Source: JBMDXB01 sp048594975 (GTDB taxonomy: Bacteria; Acidobacteriota; Vicinamibacteria; Vicinamibacterales; 2-12-FULL-66-21). Taken from it: 5,929 nt of DNA. Below are positions 1-5,770 of this stretch, piece after piece. The notes beneath the pieces are model-generated. The model worked only from the letters and a program-made list of their open reading frames with translations. It ran no database searches and was not told where the DNA came from. Made by a program: the position numbers and the translations under genes. Each line of letters begins with the position of its first letter. Positions within the stretch are counted from its first letter, which is position 1. The stretch covers positions 1-5,929 of the forward strand of contig JBMDXQ010000160.1 in NCBI GenBank assembly GCA_048594975.1, written 5' to 3'.

Positions 1-545
1 TCGAGGCCACGACGCCCGCCAGCCCCCGCGAGTTACGGGACCAGGCAATGGTCGCGATGCTAATTGGTTGCGGCTTACGCCGCGCTGAGTTGTTGGCCCT
101 GCAGCTCGAGTCCATTCAGCAGCGCGAGGAGCACTGGGTGATTGCCGATCTCGTCGGCAAAGGCGGACATGTGCGAACCGTGCCGATTCCAACATGGGTG
201 AAGAACGCCGTGGACGCATGGACAAGGGCGGCTCACATCACCGACGGCCGGATCTTCCGAGCGATTAACAAGGCAGGGCGCGTGTGGGGAGACGGCATGT
301 CGCCGAAGGTGCTCTGGGACGTCGTCCGCGCCGCGGCGGGTCGCGCCGGGATCGACAAGCTGGCCCCGCACGATCTGCGGCGTACGTGCGCCCGTCTTTG
401 TCACCTCGCCGGCGGCGAACTCGACCAGATCCAGTTTCTGCTCGGCCATGTGTCCATCAAGACGACGGAGCGTTACCTCGGATACAAACAGAAGGTCCGT
501 GTTGCCGTGAACGACCGGCTGGGAATCGAACTTGATGCCGCTTGA
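1..545 (+). CDS. Tyrosine recombinase/integrase, copy A (5' end outside window)
   Basis: This is the C-terminal catalytic half of a site-specific tyrosine recombinase, which cuts and rejoins DNA through a 3'-phosphotyrosine. The frame is open from base 3 (E-A-T-T-P...), so the gene starts upstream of the window; the ATG at 48 is internal. Numbering from that Met, all six catalytic positions are visible: Arg11 (GLRRAEL), Lys38 (GKGGHVR), His108 and Arg111 (PHDLRR), His134 (LLGHVS) and Tyr143 (TERYLG), nine residues after the His. This copy therefore looks active in the part seen. The region after the H-x-x-R box does not look like integron IntI, and the sequence is not a close match to XerC/D that I recognise. 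It aligns without gaps to copy B (2947-3444), with 16 differences in 165 residues. Its stop is followed after 8 bases by a conserved bulged hairpin. I do not recognise a gene name. Confidence 0.93.
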   Translation, partial: EATTPASPRELRDQAMVAMLIGCGLRRAELLALQLESIQQREEHWVIADLVGKGGHVRTVPIPTWVKNAVDAWTRAAHITDGRIFRAINKAGRVWGDGMSPKVLWDVVRAAAGRAGIDKLAPHDLRRTCARLCHLAGGELDQIQFLLGHVSIKTTERYLGYKQKVRVAVNDRLGIELDAA

Positions 546-553
546 CCGTACTC

Positions 554-589
554 GTCGCCAGGGCGGACGCTCAATCCGCCCTGGGCGAC
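554..589 (+). repeat. Bulged hairpin downstream of recombinase copy A
   Basis: The left arm GTCGCC-AGGGCGGA (554-567) pairs perfectly with TCCGCCCT (575-582) and GGCGAC (584-589). This leaves a 7-base loop (CGCTCAA) and one unpaired G at 583. The same structure with the same unpaired G follows copy B at 3453-3489, and homology between the two units ends within about 6 bases of it (GACTNATCG). There is no T-tract after the stem, so a classical intrinsic terminator is not the best reading. A recombination site, or an RNA 3' end signal of another kind, is possible. The fold is seen in the sequence; the function is inferred. Confidence 0.8.
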
Positions 590-676
590 TGATCGGGACC
601 GATTTCAACGTGCGCTTACATCGAGACCAGTTGCATTACCGACAACGTTAGGAGCAGAATTCGGTCCGACGACTGC

Positions 677-2344
677 ATGAATAGAGACTCGAATCTGAGT
701 ACTGGTGAGGCTAGTCAGTTTGCTCTGGTTTTCGAAGGTGGCGGCGCGAAAGGCGTTGCATATATCGGAGCGTTGCGCGCGATCGAAGAGCGCAAACTCC
801 GAATCTCCGCGGTGGCGGGCGCCTCCGCGGGTGCGATAACAGCAACGCTGGTTGCGTGCGGGTTCACCGCCGAGCGCATACAAAAAGAAACCCTGGACAG
901 CCTGCAAGACCTCGCGTCGCAGATGCCACCTCGTGCGGAACCCGGATTCATCGCGGGTGTTTCCCGATTTCAGGTTCTCCTTCGACTCCTGGTAAGACTC
1001 AGGGATACGGGGGCTGCATTCGAAGCGAACTATCTTCATCAGTGGCTTACGCGGCTGCTCGAGGAGACGGTTCCCGAGTGCAAGAGATCCGATGGCAAAG
1101 GGGTCACGTTCGATGAACTTTTCGTTGAAACTAAAGTCGAGCTCTTCGTGGTTGCGGCCAACGTCAGTCGCAAAGAACAGGTAGTGTTCAGCCACCACAC
1201 GACTCCACAATGTCAGGTCGTGCCTGCGGTCCTGGCCTCGAGCGGGCTTCCCGGTGCCTTCGTTTCCCATAAATTGATCGTCAGGGAGCACAGAACGACG
1301 TCACCACAACGGTTGCACACCGTGGTCGATGGTGGCATCTGGGCAAACTATCCTCAGTTTGTCTTCAAGGACCACTCGTTTCGCGCATCTGTTGGTTTGC
1401 CCAGAAGCAACTATCGTGTTGTTGGATTCGTTTTAGAAGAAACGCACGATTCCGTCTTCGATACAGACTTCGGGCAGATTGCGATGGAGCCTAAGCCCTC
1501 AACAGATCTCTATCGGACTGCCAGGTTTGCAGACCCGAACTCGCCTCAGGAGTACGCGCGGACGGAAGCCATGCTCGAAGGGGACCGAGAGTCAGCACGA
1601 AATTCTCGGCCGGCCATCGCACTCTCCACGGTATTCCTGGTGACGCTGGTAACCGGACTCATCGCACCCGTAATCTCAGCGGCCTTTCGTCCGCCTTGGG
1701 TGCTTATTGCGATCTTCTCGACGACCTTTCTCAGCTTCTTGGTGTGGCAATCGATCGCTCCATTGACCCTTGAAGACAAGAAGGGAATGGACGACTCGTG
1801 GCCGCGAAACCGGCTTATGCGTTTCATTCGGATTGCCCTGAAGTACCTGCACCCCTGGGTGCTCGTCGTCGGTCTTGCGCCTTTAGTCGTGACTTTGATA
1901 TTCGCAATCGCGGCAGACAAGGGTGTTGGCGAGGTCGCCAGTCTCGAGGAACGGCTGTTTCGTCTTGGCAATGCATTGTTCGTTCTCGTGATGGTATTTG
2001 TCGTTGGTTTTGTTTCAGTGATATTCGCGACGAGTGTTGTGCTTCTGGCGTTGGCAAAGAGAGTCCTTGCCGACGCGGGCTGGGGTATTGCGCAAACCTA
2101 TGCGGCCGGCCCAGGTGCTCCGCGATGGGCTGGGGCGGCGCCTGGAGATTGGGTTGTGCGCGTGCCGGTTCCCAGAGAAATCTCGACCTTGTCGTTCGAT
2201 ATCCAGAATTCCAAGGTTTGGGACCCGAACGGCTCCACTCAGTCACGTTCCCTTCTCGAGGTCCTCTGGAGGAAGGTGCACGATGCCACAGGGGCGCAAT
2301 TGGATCGCATTTTATCGGCTGCGATGGAAACCGAGTCTCGATGA
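677..2344 (+). CDS. Patatin-like phospholipase with C-terminal membrane segments
   Basis: This is a predicted lipid acyl hydrolase of the patatin family, which uses a Ser-Asp dyad to cleave acyl chains from phospholipids. The N-terminal domain (about residues 14-255) has the oxyanion-hole loop GGGAKG (21-26), the nucleophile elbow GASAG with Ser50, and the catalytic Asp218 in DGG (218-220), so the active site is complete. The second half has about four hydrophobic stretches, near 312-336, 340-360, 393-412 and 431-460. These are followed by a soluble tail of about 95 residues, so the enzyme is probably held in the membrane it may act on. The start at ATG 677 keeps the patatin fold whole. The nearest purine-rich motif (AGGAG, 650-654) is 22 bases away, so the start context is weak. 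The gene lies alone between recombinase copies A and B. Patatins serve as membrane-damaging effectors in some anti-phage systems (CapV of CBASS), but no nucleotide cyclase or other partner is present here, so a defence role is speculation. Confidence 0.92.
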   Translation: MNRDSNLSTGEASQFALVFEGGGAKGVAYIGALRAIEERKLRISAVAGASAGAITATLVACGFTAERIQKETLDSLQDLASQMPPRAEPGFIAGVSRFQVLLRLLVRLRDTGAAFEANYLHQWLTRLLEETVPECKRSDGKGVTFDELFVETKVELFVVAANVSRKEQVVFSHHTTPQCQVVPAVLASSGLPGAFVSHKLIVREHRTTSPQRLHTVVDGGIWANYPQFVFKDHSFRASVGLPRSNYRVVGFVLEETHDSVFDTDFGQIAMEPKPSTDLYRTARFADPNSPQEYARTEAMLEGDRESARNSRPAIALSTVFLVTLVTGLIAPVISAAFRPPWVLIAIFSTTFLSFLVWQSIAPLTLEDKKGMDDSWPRNRLMRFIRIALKYLHPWVLVVGLAPLVVTLIFAIAADKGVGEVASLEERLFRLGNALFVLVMVFVVGFVSVIFATSVVLLALAKRVLADAGWGIAQTYAAGPGAPRWAGAAPGDWVVRVPVPREISTLSFDIQNSKVWDPNGSTQSRSLLEVLWRKVHDATGAQLDRILSAAMETESR

Positions 2345-2461
2345 GTCTCTTCAACGTCCCCCGAGGCGTTAAAGGGGATGCTATCGCGAATCGCGACGTG
2401 CCTGCTGGGCCTCATTGGCGAAACAGCGACCATTCGAGTTCTAGGCAAATGCATCCTGAAA
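2345..2461. other. Spacer between patatin gene and recombinase unit B
   Basis: These 117 bases contain no supportable gene. I looked here for an attC-like palindrome matching the one before copy C and found only short chance stems, for example TCCCC/GGGGA around 2360-2382 and a TCGCGA direct repeat near 2390. If the patatin gene arrived as a cassette, its 3' site has decayed or has a form I cannot see by eye. Confidence 0.5.
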
Positions 2462-2493
2462 AACGCCGCAGTAAGGGCCGTTCGATGAAGCTG

Positions 2494-2522
2494 TCGGCGA
2501 CGATGAGGGAGGCCGTCGCCGA
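2494..2522 (+). promoter_or_regulatory. Start-codon hairpin and ribosome binding site, recombinase copy B
   Basis: TCGGCGACGA (2494-2503) pairs at nine of ten positions with CCGTCGCCGA (2513-2522). The Shine-Dalgarno GGGAGG (2507-2512) sits in the loop, and the A of the ATG (2522) is the last base of the right arm. The spacing of 9 bases to ATG supports this start. One extra base compared with copy C puts the upstream reading frames of B and C out of register, which also argues that coding begins at the ATG. The hairpin could limit translation of the recombinase or could be part of a DNA site. Confidence 0.65.
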
Positions 2523-3444
2523 TGCCCAAGTCAAAATCTCGCAGGAAGAAGGCGCCGAAGCGGGTTCTGGCGCTTCCCGACCTCGAGCACGCCAAGACGG
2601 CCGTCCTGAGCAGCCTGACCTCTGCCAGCGGCCAGCGAACCTACGAGCACGCGATTCGCGAGTTCGTCGTTCAACCGTACGGTGGTGCTTCGATACCGGA
2701 TTCACCTCGAACAGCGCGGATATGCGCCAGCCACGATCAATCTTCGGTTGGCCGCGGTCCGGCGCATCGCGTACGAGGCAGCCGACGCGGGCCTTCTGAG
2801 CGCCGAATTGGCGGCCGGTATTCGTCGGGTCAAGGGGGTGCGGCGGATTGGCGTACGGCTCGGGAACTGGCTGACACCCGATCAGGGCCGGCGGCCCCTC
2901 CGAGAGCGCGACGCCGGCGACCACGCGGGAGTTGCGGGATCAGGCGATGGTCGCGATGCTGATTGGTTGCGGCTTGCGCCGCGGTGAGTTGTTGGCTCTG
3001 CACCTCGAGTCGATTCAGCAACGCGAAGAGCACTGGGTCATTGCCGACCTGGTCGGCAAGGGCGGACACGTGCGCACGGTCCCGATCCCCACGTGGGTGA
3101 AGAGCCACGTCGACGCGTGGACAGCCGCGGCGGCCATCACGCACGGCCCGGTGTTCCGCGCGATCAACAAGGCCGGGCGAGTCTGGGGAGACGGCATGTC
3201 GCCGAAGGTGCTGTGGGATGTGGTCCGCGCCGCGGCGGGTCGCGCCGGGATCGACAAGCTGGCCCCGCACGACTTGCGGCGCACCTGCGCCCGTCTCTGC
3301 CACCTCGCAGGCGGCGAACTGGATCAGATCCAGTTCCTGCTCGGCCACGTCTCCAACCAGACAACCGAACGCTACCTCGGGTGCAAGCAGAAGCTCCGGA
3401 TTGCCGTGAACGACCGGCTGGGCATCGAACCCGATGTCGCTTGA
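2522..3444 (+). pseudogene. Tyrosine recombinase/integrase, copy B, broken by a deletion and a frameshift
   Basis: The same recombinase is spread over three frames. Residues MPKSKSRRKK... to REFV are read in the frame of 2522 up to about 2668. FNRTVVLRYR... through GVRLGNWLTPDQGRR are read in the frame of 2670 up to about 2894. ESATPATTREL... to the stop at 3442-3444 are read in the frame of 2902. The first break lacks at least the residues AWYC that copy C shows after REFV, and the frame change requires a loss of 3k-1 bases. From my memory of the family about ten residues are missing, which would be 29 bases. The second break is a gain of one base in a C-rich stretch near 2895-2901. The first part is the DNA-arm and core-binding region. 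The last part has all catalytic residues (Arg codon 2977-2979, Tyr codon 3373-3375) in an open stretch that could start at TTG 2932. Made whole, the protein would be about 325 residues. The small +1 shift could be an assembly error; the deletion is harder to dismiss. Confidence 0.88.
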
Positions 3445-3452
3445 CCGGGACC

Positions 3453-3489
3453 GCCGCCAGGGCGGATGGTTCAATCCGCCCTGGGCGAC
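3453..3489 (+). repeat. Bulged hairpin downstream of recombinase copy B
   Basis: GCCGCC-AGGGCGGA (3453-3466) faces TCCGCCCT (3475-3482) and GGCGAC (3484-3489) across the 8-base loop TGGTTCAA. There is one unpaired G at 3483 and one C-A mismatch in the outer stem. It is the counterpart of 554-589: the unpaired G, the TCAA end of the loop and the distance from the stop codon (8 bases) are kept, while the loop start and outer stem vary. That pattern suggests selection on structure and bulge. No T-tract follows. Confidence 0.78.
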
Positions 3490-3545
3490 TTATCGTGTTT
3501 GAAACGAGGTGCCGGCGCCTGGTGTCTCGGCTATGCTGAAACGCC

Positions 3546-3965
3546 ATGGAGAAGACCTGCGAGCAGGCGATCCACGAGGCAACGTCGGCACTGCTTCGAG
3601 CCGTCAACACGTCCGATCTCGAAGCCGTGATGGCCGTCTGGGACGAGAGCGGAACCCTGATGCCTCCAGGGCACGCGTCGGTACATGGACATCAGGCGAT
3701 GAGGGCCTATTTCGACGACCTGTTCAGGCACAATCGTATCGAATTTCGCTTCACGTCTTCGCAGGTGAGCGTCGACGGCGCGCTGGCCATTGAGCGGGTT
3801 GTCTACTCCGCTACTGTTTGGTTCCTCGGAGGGGGGAGCTCGCAGCGGGACCAGGGCAACGGTGTCCACGTGTATCGCCAACAAGCGGGCGGCTCGTGGA
3901 AGCTGGTGATGGATATCTGGAACAGCGACGGCCCACACTCCAGTCCCGGCGGCGAAGGTGTGTAG
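3546..3965 (+). CDS. SnoaL-like / DUF4440 NTF2-fold protein
   Basis: This is a 139-aa protein of the NTF2-like superfamily (SnoaL, ketosteroid-isomerase-like or DUF4440). These are small cone-shaped folds that bind or convert a small molecule, usually as dimers. Visible signatures are an N-terminal helix with T-S-D-L-E-A-V at 22-28, then D-E-S-G-T-L-M-P-P-G (33-42), V-H-G (46-48) followed by A-M-R-A-Y-F, and the C-terminal strands D-Q-G-N-G-V-H-V-Y-R (102-111) and G-S-W-K-L-V-M-D-I-W-N-S-D (116-128). That C-terminal block is typical of the DUF4440 group. The length fits a single complete domain. The ATG at 3546 has only a weak ribosome binding site, and another ATG at 3533 is out of frame. 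The substrate cannot be told from sequence. No signal peptide is seen, so a cytoplasmic location is likely. It is the first gene after recombinase unit B. Confidence 0.85.
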   Translation: MEKTCEQAIHEATSALLRAVNTSDLEAVMAVWDESGTLMPPGHASVHGHQAMRAYFDDLFRHNRIEFRFTSSQVSVDGALAIERVVYSATVWFLGGGSSQRDQGNGVHVYRQQAGGSWKLVMDIWNSDGPHSSPGGEGV

Positions 3966-4003
3966 CCGGTGGGCGACTTCTCGGGACATCAGCCTTCCGC
4001 AGC

Positions 4004-4345
4004 ATGTCGGTATCGCGTCATCGAAGCTTAGGCACGCCAAATGATCGAAAATACGCCCTTCTACAAATCGCGGGAAGCTGTTTTCTCGGCCTCTGCTTTC
4101 TCACTTCTACCACGCTCGCTGTCGTCCTCTTGGCGGCGCTGGGCCAATCGGGCTGGGAGCCGATATCAGGTGGTGCGCGAGTGCAACTGATACGACTAGC
4201 GTTGTATCCGTTGGCGCTGGCAATCGTGGCCGCCTTCGCGTTGATGCTCCACATGGCGGTAAGAGTAACAATGGGGACGCGTCTCGATCGGTTGTGGGAC
4301 TTCGTCGCTGCCACAATCTCGCACACGGGTAGAACTAGTCGGTGA
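4004..4345 (+). CDS. Small two-helix membrane protein, unknown function
   Basis: This is a 113-aa protein with two hydrophobic stretches, about residues 18-47 and 62-88. They are separated by a short polar turn with Gly, Trp and Glu, and a polar tail rich in Arg and Thr follows. I do not recognise a family. The frame is open further upstream to 3818, but that part overlaps the SnoaL-like gene and reads as low-quality Arg/Gly-rich sequence, so I prefer ATG 4004, 38 bases after the previous stop. There is no clear Shine-Dalgarno before it. It may be translated together with the SnoaL-like gene. Small orphan membrane proteins are frequent in cassette-type mobile DNA, which fits the setting but does not prove function. 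The hydrophobic pattern makes a real gene more likely than not. Confidence 0.6.
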   Translation: MSVSRHRSLGTPNDRKYALLQIAGSCFLGLCFLTSTTLAVVLLAALGQSGWEPISGGARVQLIRLALYPLALAIVAAFALMLHMAVRVTMGTRLDRLWDFVAATISHTGRTSR

Positions 4346-4872
4346 AGCGTGGCGAGCCCGGGCCCATCGCAAGAGTAGGACTGTTACGCTCGTCAATTCA
4401 TGTTTGAAGCCCAACTGCGCCACTGGGTCGCGATACACGCCGGAGGGGCTTCCGACCACTCGGAACGCGGTTTGGAAAGTCCCTTGGCGACTTTCGGTTA
4501 GGAATCCTGGCGACCGAGCGTTTCGCGTGGAGAGGTGTTGCCGCCTCGATGCGGTTGGCCGCAAGCGCTCGCAGCACACCGCCTCCAACCATCCCGCATG
4601 TGATCGGCACACCGCCTTCATCCAGAGGGCCTTGCGCTGCTCCTTCTCGGCCCACGTGCGGGGCGTTGGCTGCCCGTTTGTTGCGGCCATCCATCCTGGC
4701 GCGTCCATACACGCGTCGTTCCGCCGCGCATCCGCAAGTGTAGAATTCGTCGTGTTCGGGACTTCTGGCGCTGACAATCGCATTGATTGCCCACGTTGGC
4801 CGCGAAGGACACGGCCTCGCAGGTCCACAACAAGTTAAGGCGGCTCGATCCATCCGAAGAGGCGGACACCCG
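4346..4872. other. Gene-poor stretch with no convincing coding sequence
   Basis: Both strands are open over long distances here (plus 4404-4838; minus 4196-4828 and 4398-4853). None has a recognisable motif, a hydrophobic or core pattern, or a ribosome binding site, and the longest minus frame runs through the membrane-protein gene. The predicted proteins are rich in Arg, Pro, Cys and His, as is common for chance frames in GC-rich DNA. Small structures seen are TTCCGA/TCGGAA with a 4-base loop (4450-4465), TGCGG/CCGCA (4550-4563) and an 8-base palindrome GCCCGGGC (4356-4363). The stretch may hold the promoter of the methyltransferase gene, a decayed gene or an untranslated RNA. I cannot decide among these. 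Confidence 0.5.
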
Positions 4873-5637
4873 ATGTCTGAGCAACGAATTGCCCACCGGT
4901 TCGATGCTGTCGCAGGCCGCTACGACGAAGCAAACCCGAACTGGCCGCCACAGGCGTTGATCGACAGGATTATCGTCTTGGCCAACCCCGCGCCGAGCGA
5001 CAATGTTCTAGATGTCGGCACTGGGACCGGCCGGCTTGCGCTGGCACTCGCTCCCTTGGTCAGAACAGTGACAGGAATCGACGTCTCGGGGGAGATGCTT
5101 AACCTCGCTCGAGCAAAGGCCAGGGCCCTCGAATCGTCGAACGTCGAGTTCCGCCAAGGCAGTTTCGTCGACCCGGGCCTCTGCGCTTCGTTCGATATCA
5201 TCGTGTCCTCCCTGGCGTTCGAGTGGGTTCCGGATCAGGAGAAGCGTACCGCGCTAGATCGGATGTCAGCGCTCCTTGCGCCGGTGGGCAGACTCGTCGT
5301 AGCCGAGCGAATGGTGTTCGCAGATCCCTTGACCGAACCCGAGCGATTCACGAAGGCACTGTATGAGCTAATCCAACAGGCCACGGGTCGGTCGCCCGAG
5401 GAGGTCGAGCGCGCGAGTTCACCAGCTCTTCTGCCCGAACAGCTCGTCGCGGCCAGGCGGTTCAAACGGGACCATCAAGAACTTCGCCTCCGACCAGAAA
5501 GCCTGGCAACACTGTTTCGCGAGCGCGGTTTCGTCGTCGACACGATCGAGGAAGTGACCCCCTTGCTCGGAATCATCGTGGGCAGAAAGGGCCGCCCGGG
5601 CGAGAACGTGGACGACTGGAAGATTGCTGCGCCCTAA
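4873..5637 (+). CDS. Class I SAM-dependent methyltransferase
   Basis: This 254-aa soluble enzyme is predicted to move a methyl group from S-adenosylmethionine to an unknown acceptor. Rossmann-fold motifs are in order: motif I VLDVGTGTG (45-53), the acidic end of strand 2 in GIDVSGEM (Asp70), a VEFRQGSF segment (91-98) and the motif IV region FDIIVSSLAFEWVPD (107-121). The N-terminus (FDAVAGRYDEANP) resembles the UbiE/BioC-like group that begins with a short F-D-x-x-A-x-x-Y helix. The second half (about 150-215) is charged and helical and would shape the acceptor pocket. ATG 4873 is chosen because MSEQRIAHRF begins the family-like sequence and AGAGG lies 10 bases upstream. The frame runs open to 4783, but that part looks untranslated. 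The TAA stop is also the first three bases of the attC-like palindrome, an arrangement often seen at the 3' end of integron cassette genes. Confidence 0.92.
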   Translation: MSEQRIAHRFDAVAGRYDEANPNWPPQALIDRIIVLANPAPSDNVLDVGTGTGRLALALAPLVRTVTGIDVSGEMLNLARAKARALESSNVEFRQGSFVDPGLCASFDIIVSSLAFEWVPDQEKRTALDRMSALLAPVGRLVVAERMVFADPLTEPERFTKALYELIQQATGRSPEEVERASSPALLPEQLVAARRFKRDHQELRLRPESLATLFRERGFVVDTIEEVTPLLGIIVGRKGRPGENVDDWKIAAP

Positions 5638-5701
5638 CATCGGCTTGCACCCGGCGGCGCTCGATGCGGTCGTGAAGCGCCGCGGGTGAAGCCGATCGTT
5701 A
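5635..5701 (+). repeat. attC-like imperfect palindrome at the methyltransferase 3' end
   Basis: A 67-base inverted repeat begins TAAC and ends GTTA. Paired blocks are TAAC/GTTA (5635-5638 with 5698-5701), ATCGGCTT/AAGCCGAT (5639-5646 with 5689-5696), CACCCG/CGGGTG (5648-5653 with 5683-5688) and CGGCGCT/AGCGCCG (5655-5661 with 5676-5682). That gives 25 base pairs around a 14-base loop. Unpaired bases are G5647 and G5654 on the left arm and C5697 on the right arm. Integron attC sites share several of these traits: AAC and GTT ends, extra bases on one arm, little sequence conservation inside, length in the 57-141 range and position at the gene's end. Departures are that the right core reads GTTAATA rather than GTTRRRY and no large unpaired central spacer is seen. 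A terminator is less likely because no T-tract follows. It lies 9 bases before recombinase unit C. Confidence 0.72.
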
Positions 5702-5742
5702 ATAACGCTCAACGCCGCAGCGACGGGCGTTCGCTGAAGCTG

Positions 5743-5770
5743 TCGGCGACGGTCAGGAGGCCGTCGCCGA
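5743..5770 (+). promoter_or_regulatory. Start-codon hairpin and ribosome binding site, recombinase copy C
   Basis: TCGGCGACGG (5743-5752) pairs perfectly over 10 bases with CCGTCGCCGA (5761-5770), whose last base is the A of the start codon. The 8-base loop TCAGGAGG presents the Shine-Dalgarno AGGAGG (5755-5760), 9 bases from ATG. Copy B keeps nine of these ten pairs. A second small stem, CAGCGA/TCGCTG (5718-5736), lies upstream in C only. Confidence 0.68.

Larger units (their letters stand above)
2462..3495 (+). repeat. Recombinase repeat unit B (complete copy of the unit)
   Basis: This segment is shared with unit C at its left side and unit A at its right side. Left homology begins at AACGCCGCAG (2462-2471, and 5711-5720 in C), 60 bases before the start codon. 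Right homology to A ends at GACTNATCG (3487-3495, and 587-595 in A). The unit holds a start-codon hairpin, the recombinase reading frame and the downstream bulged hairpin, about 1.03 kb in all. No terminal inverted repeats join the two ends and I see no flanking target-site duplication, so it does not look like a conventional insertion sequence. The outer limits are set by eye and could shift by several bases. Confidence 0.75.

Noticed and set aside
1..545. Integron integrase IntI as the identity of the recombinases
   Set aside because: The sequence around the H-x-x-R and Tyr boxes does not match the IntI pattern I know, and no IntI-specific insert is visible in the part seen.
596..667. Inverted repeat GGACCGA/TCGGTCC with an inner AACGT/ACGTT before the patatin gene, considered as an attC or operator
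   Set aside because: A 7-base match within about 70 bases is expected by chance at this rate, arm spacing is uneven and nothing similar occurs elsewhere in the window.
605..1291. Minus-strand open frame of 228 codons across the patatin start
   Set aside because: It lies opposite the well-supported patatin active-site region and has no motif or ribosome binding site.
2345..2461. Search for an attC-like site after the patatin gene
   Set aside because: Only short stems were found, and AAC/GTT core motifs do not pair through a longer stem.
1798..2799. Plus-strand 333-codon open frame
   Set aside because: It is a frame shadow of the patatin membrane region that runs on into recombinase unit B; the composition is Arg/Ser/Cys-rich with no domain.
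2666..2901. Programmed ribosomal frameshifting in recombinase copy B
   Set aside because: The first frame change coincides with loss of residues that copy C retains, so it is a deletion; there is no slippery heptamer at either point.
2830..3474. Minus-strand open frame opposite recombinase copy B, with a similar one opposite copy A (75-608)
   Set aside because: The two resemble each other only because the genes beneath them are homologous; codon structure follows the plus strand.
3507..3520. Near-palindrome AGGTGCCGGCGCCT upstream of the SnoaL-like gene as an operator
   Set aside because: It is a single short GC-rich occurrence with one wobble pair and no second copy or promoter nearby to support it.
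5635..5701. Intrinsic transcription terminator
   Set aside because: The stem is long and GC-rich but no T-run follows in either direction, and the bulges and TAAC/GTTA ends fit a recombination site better.
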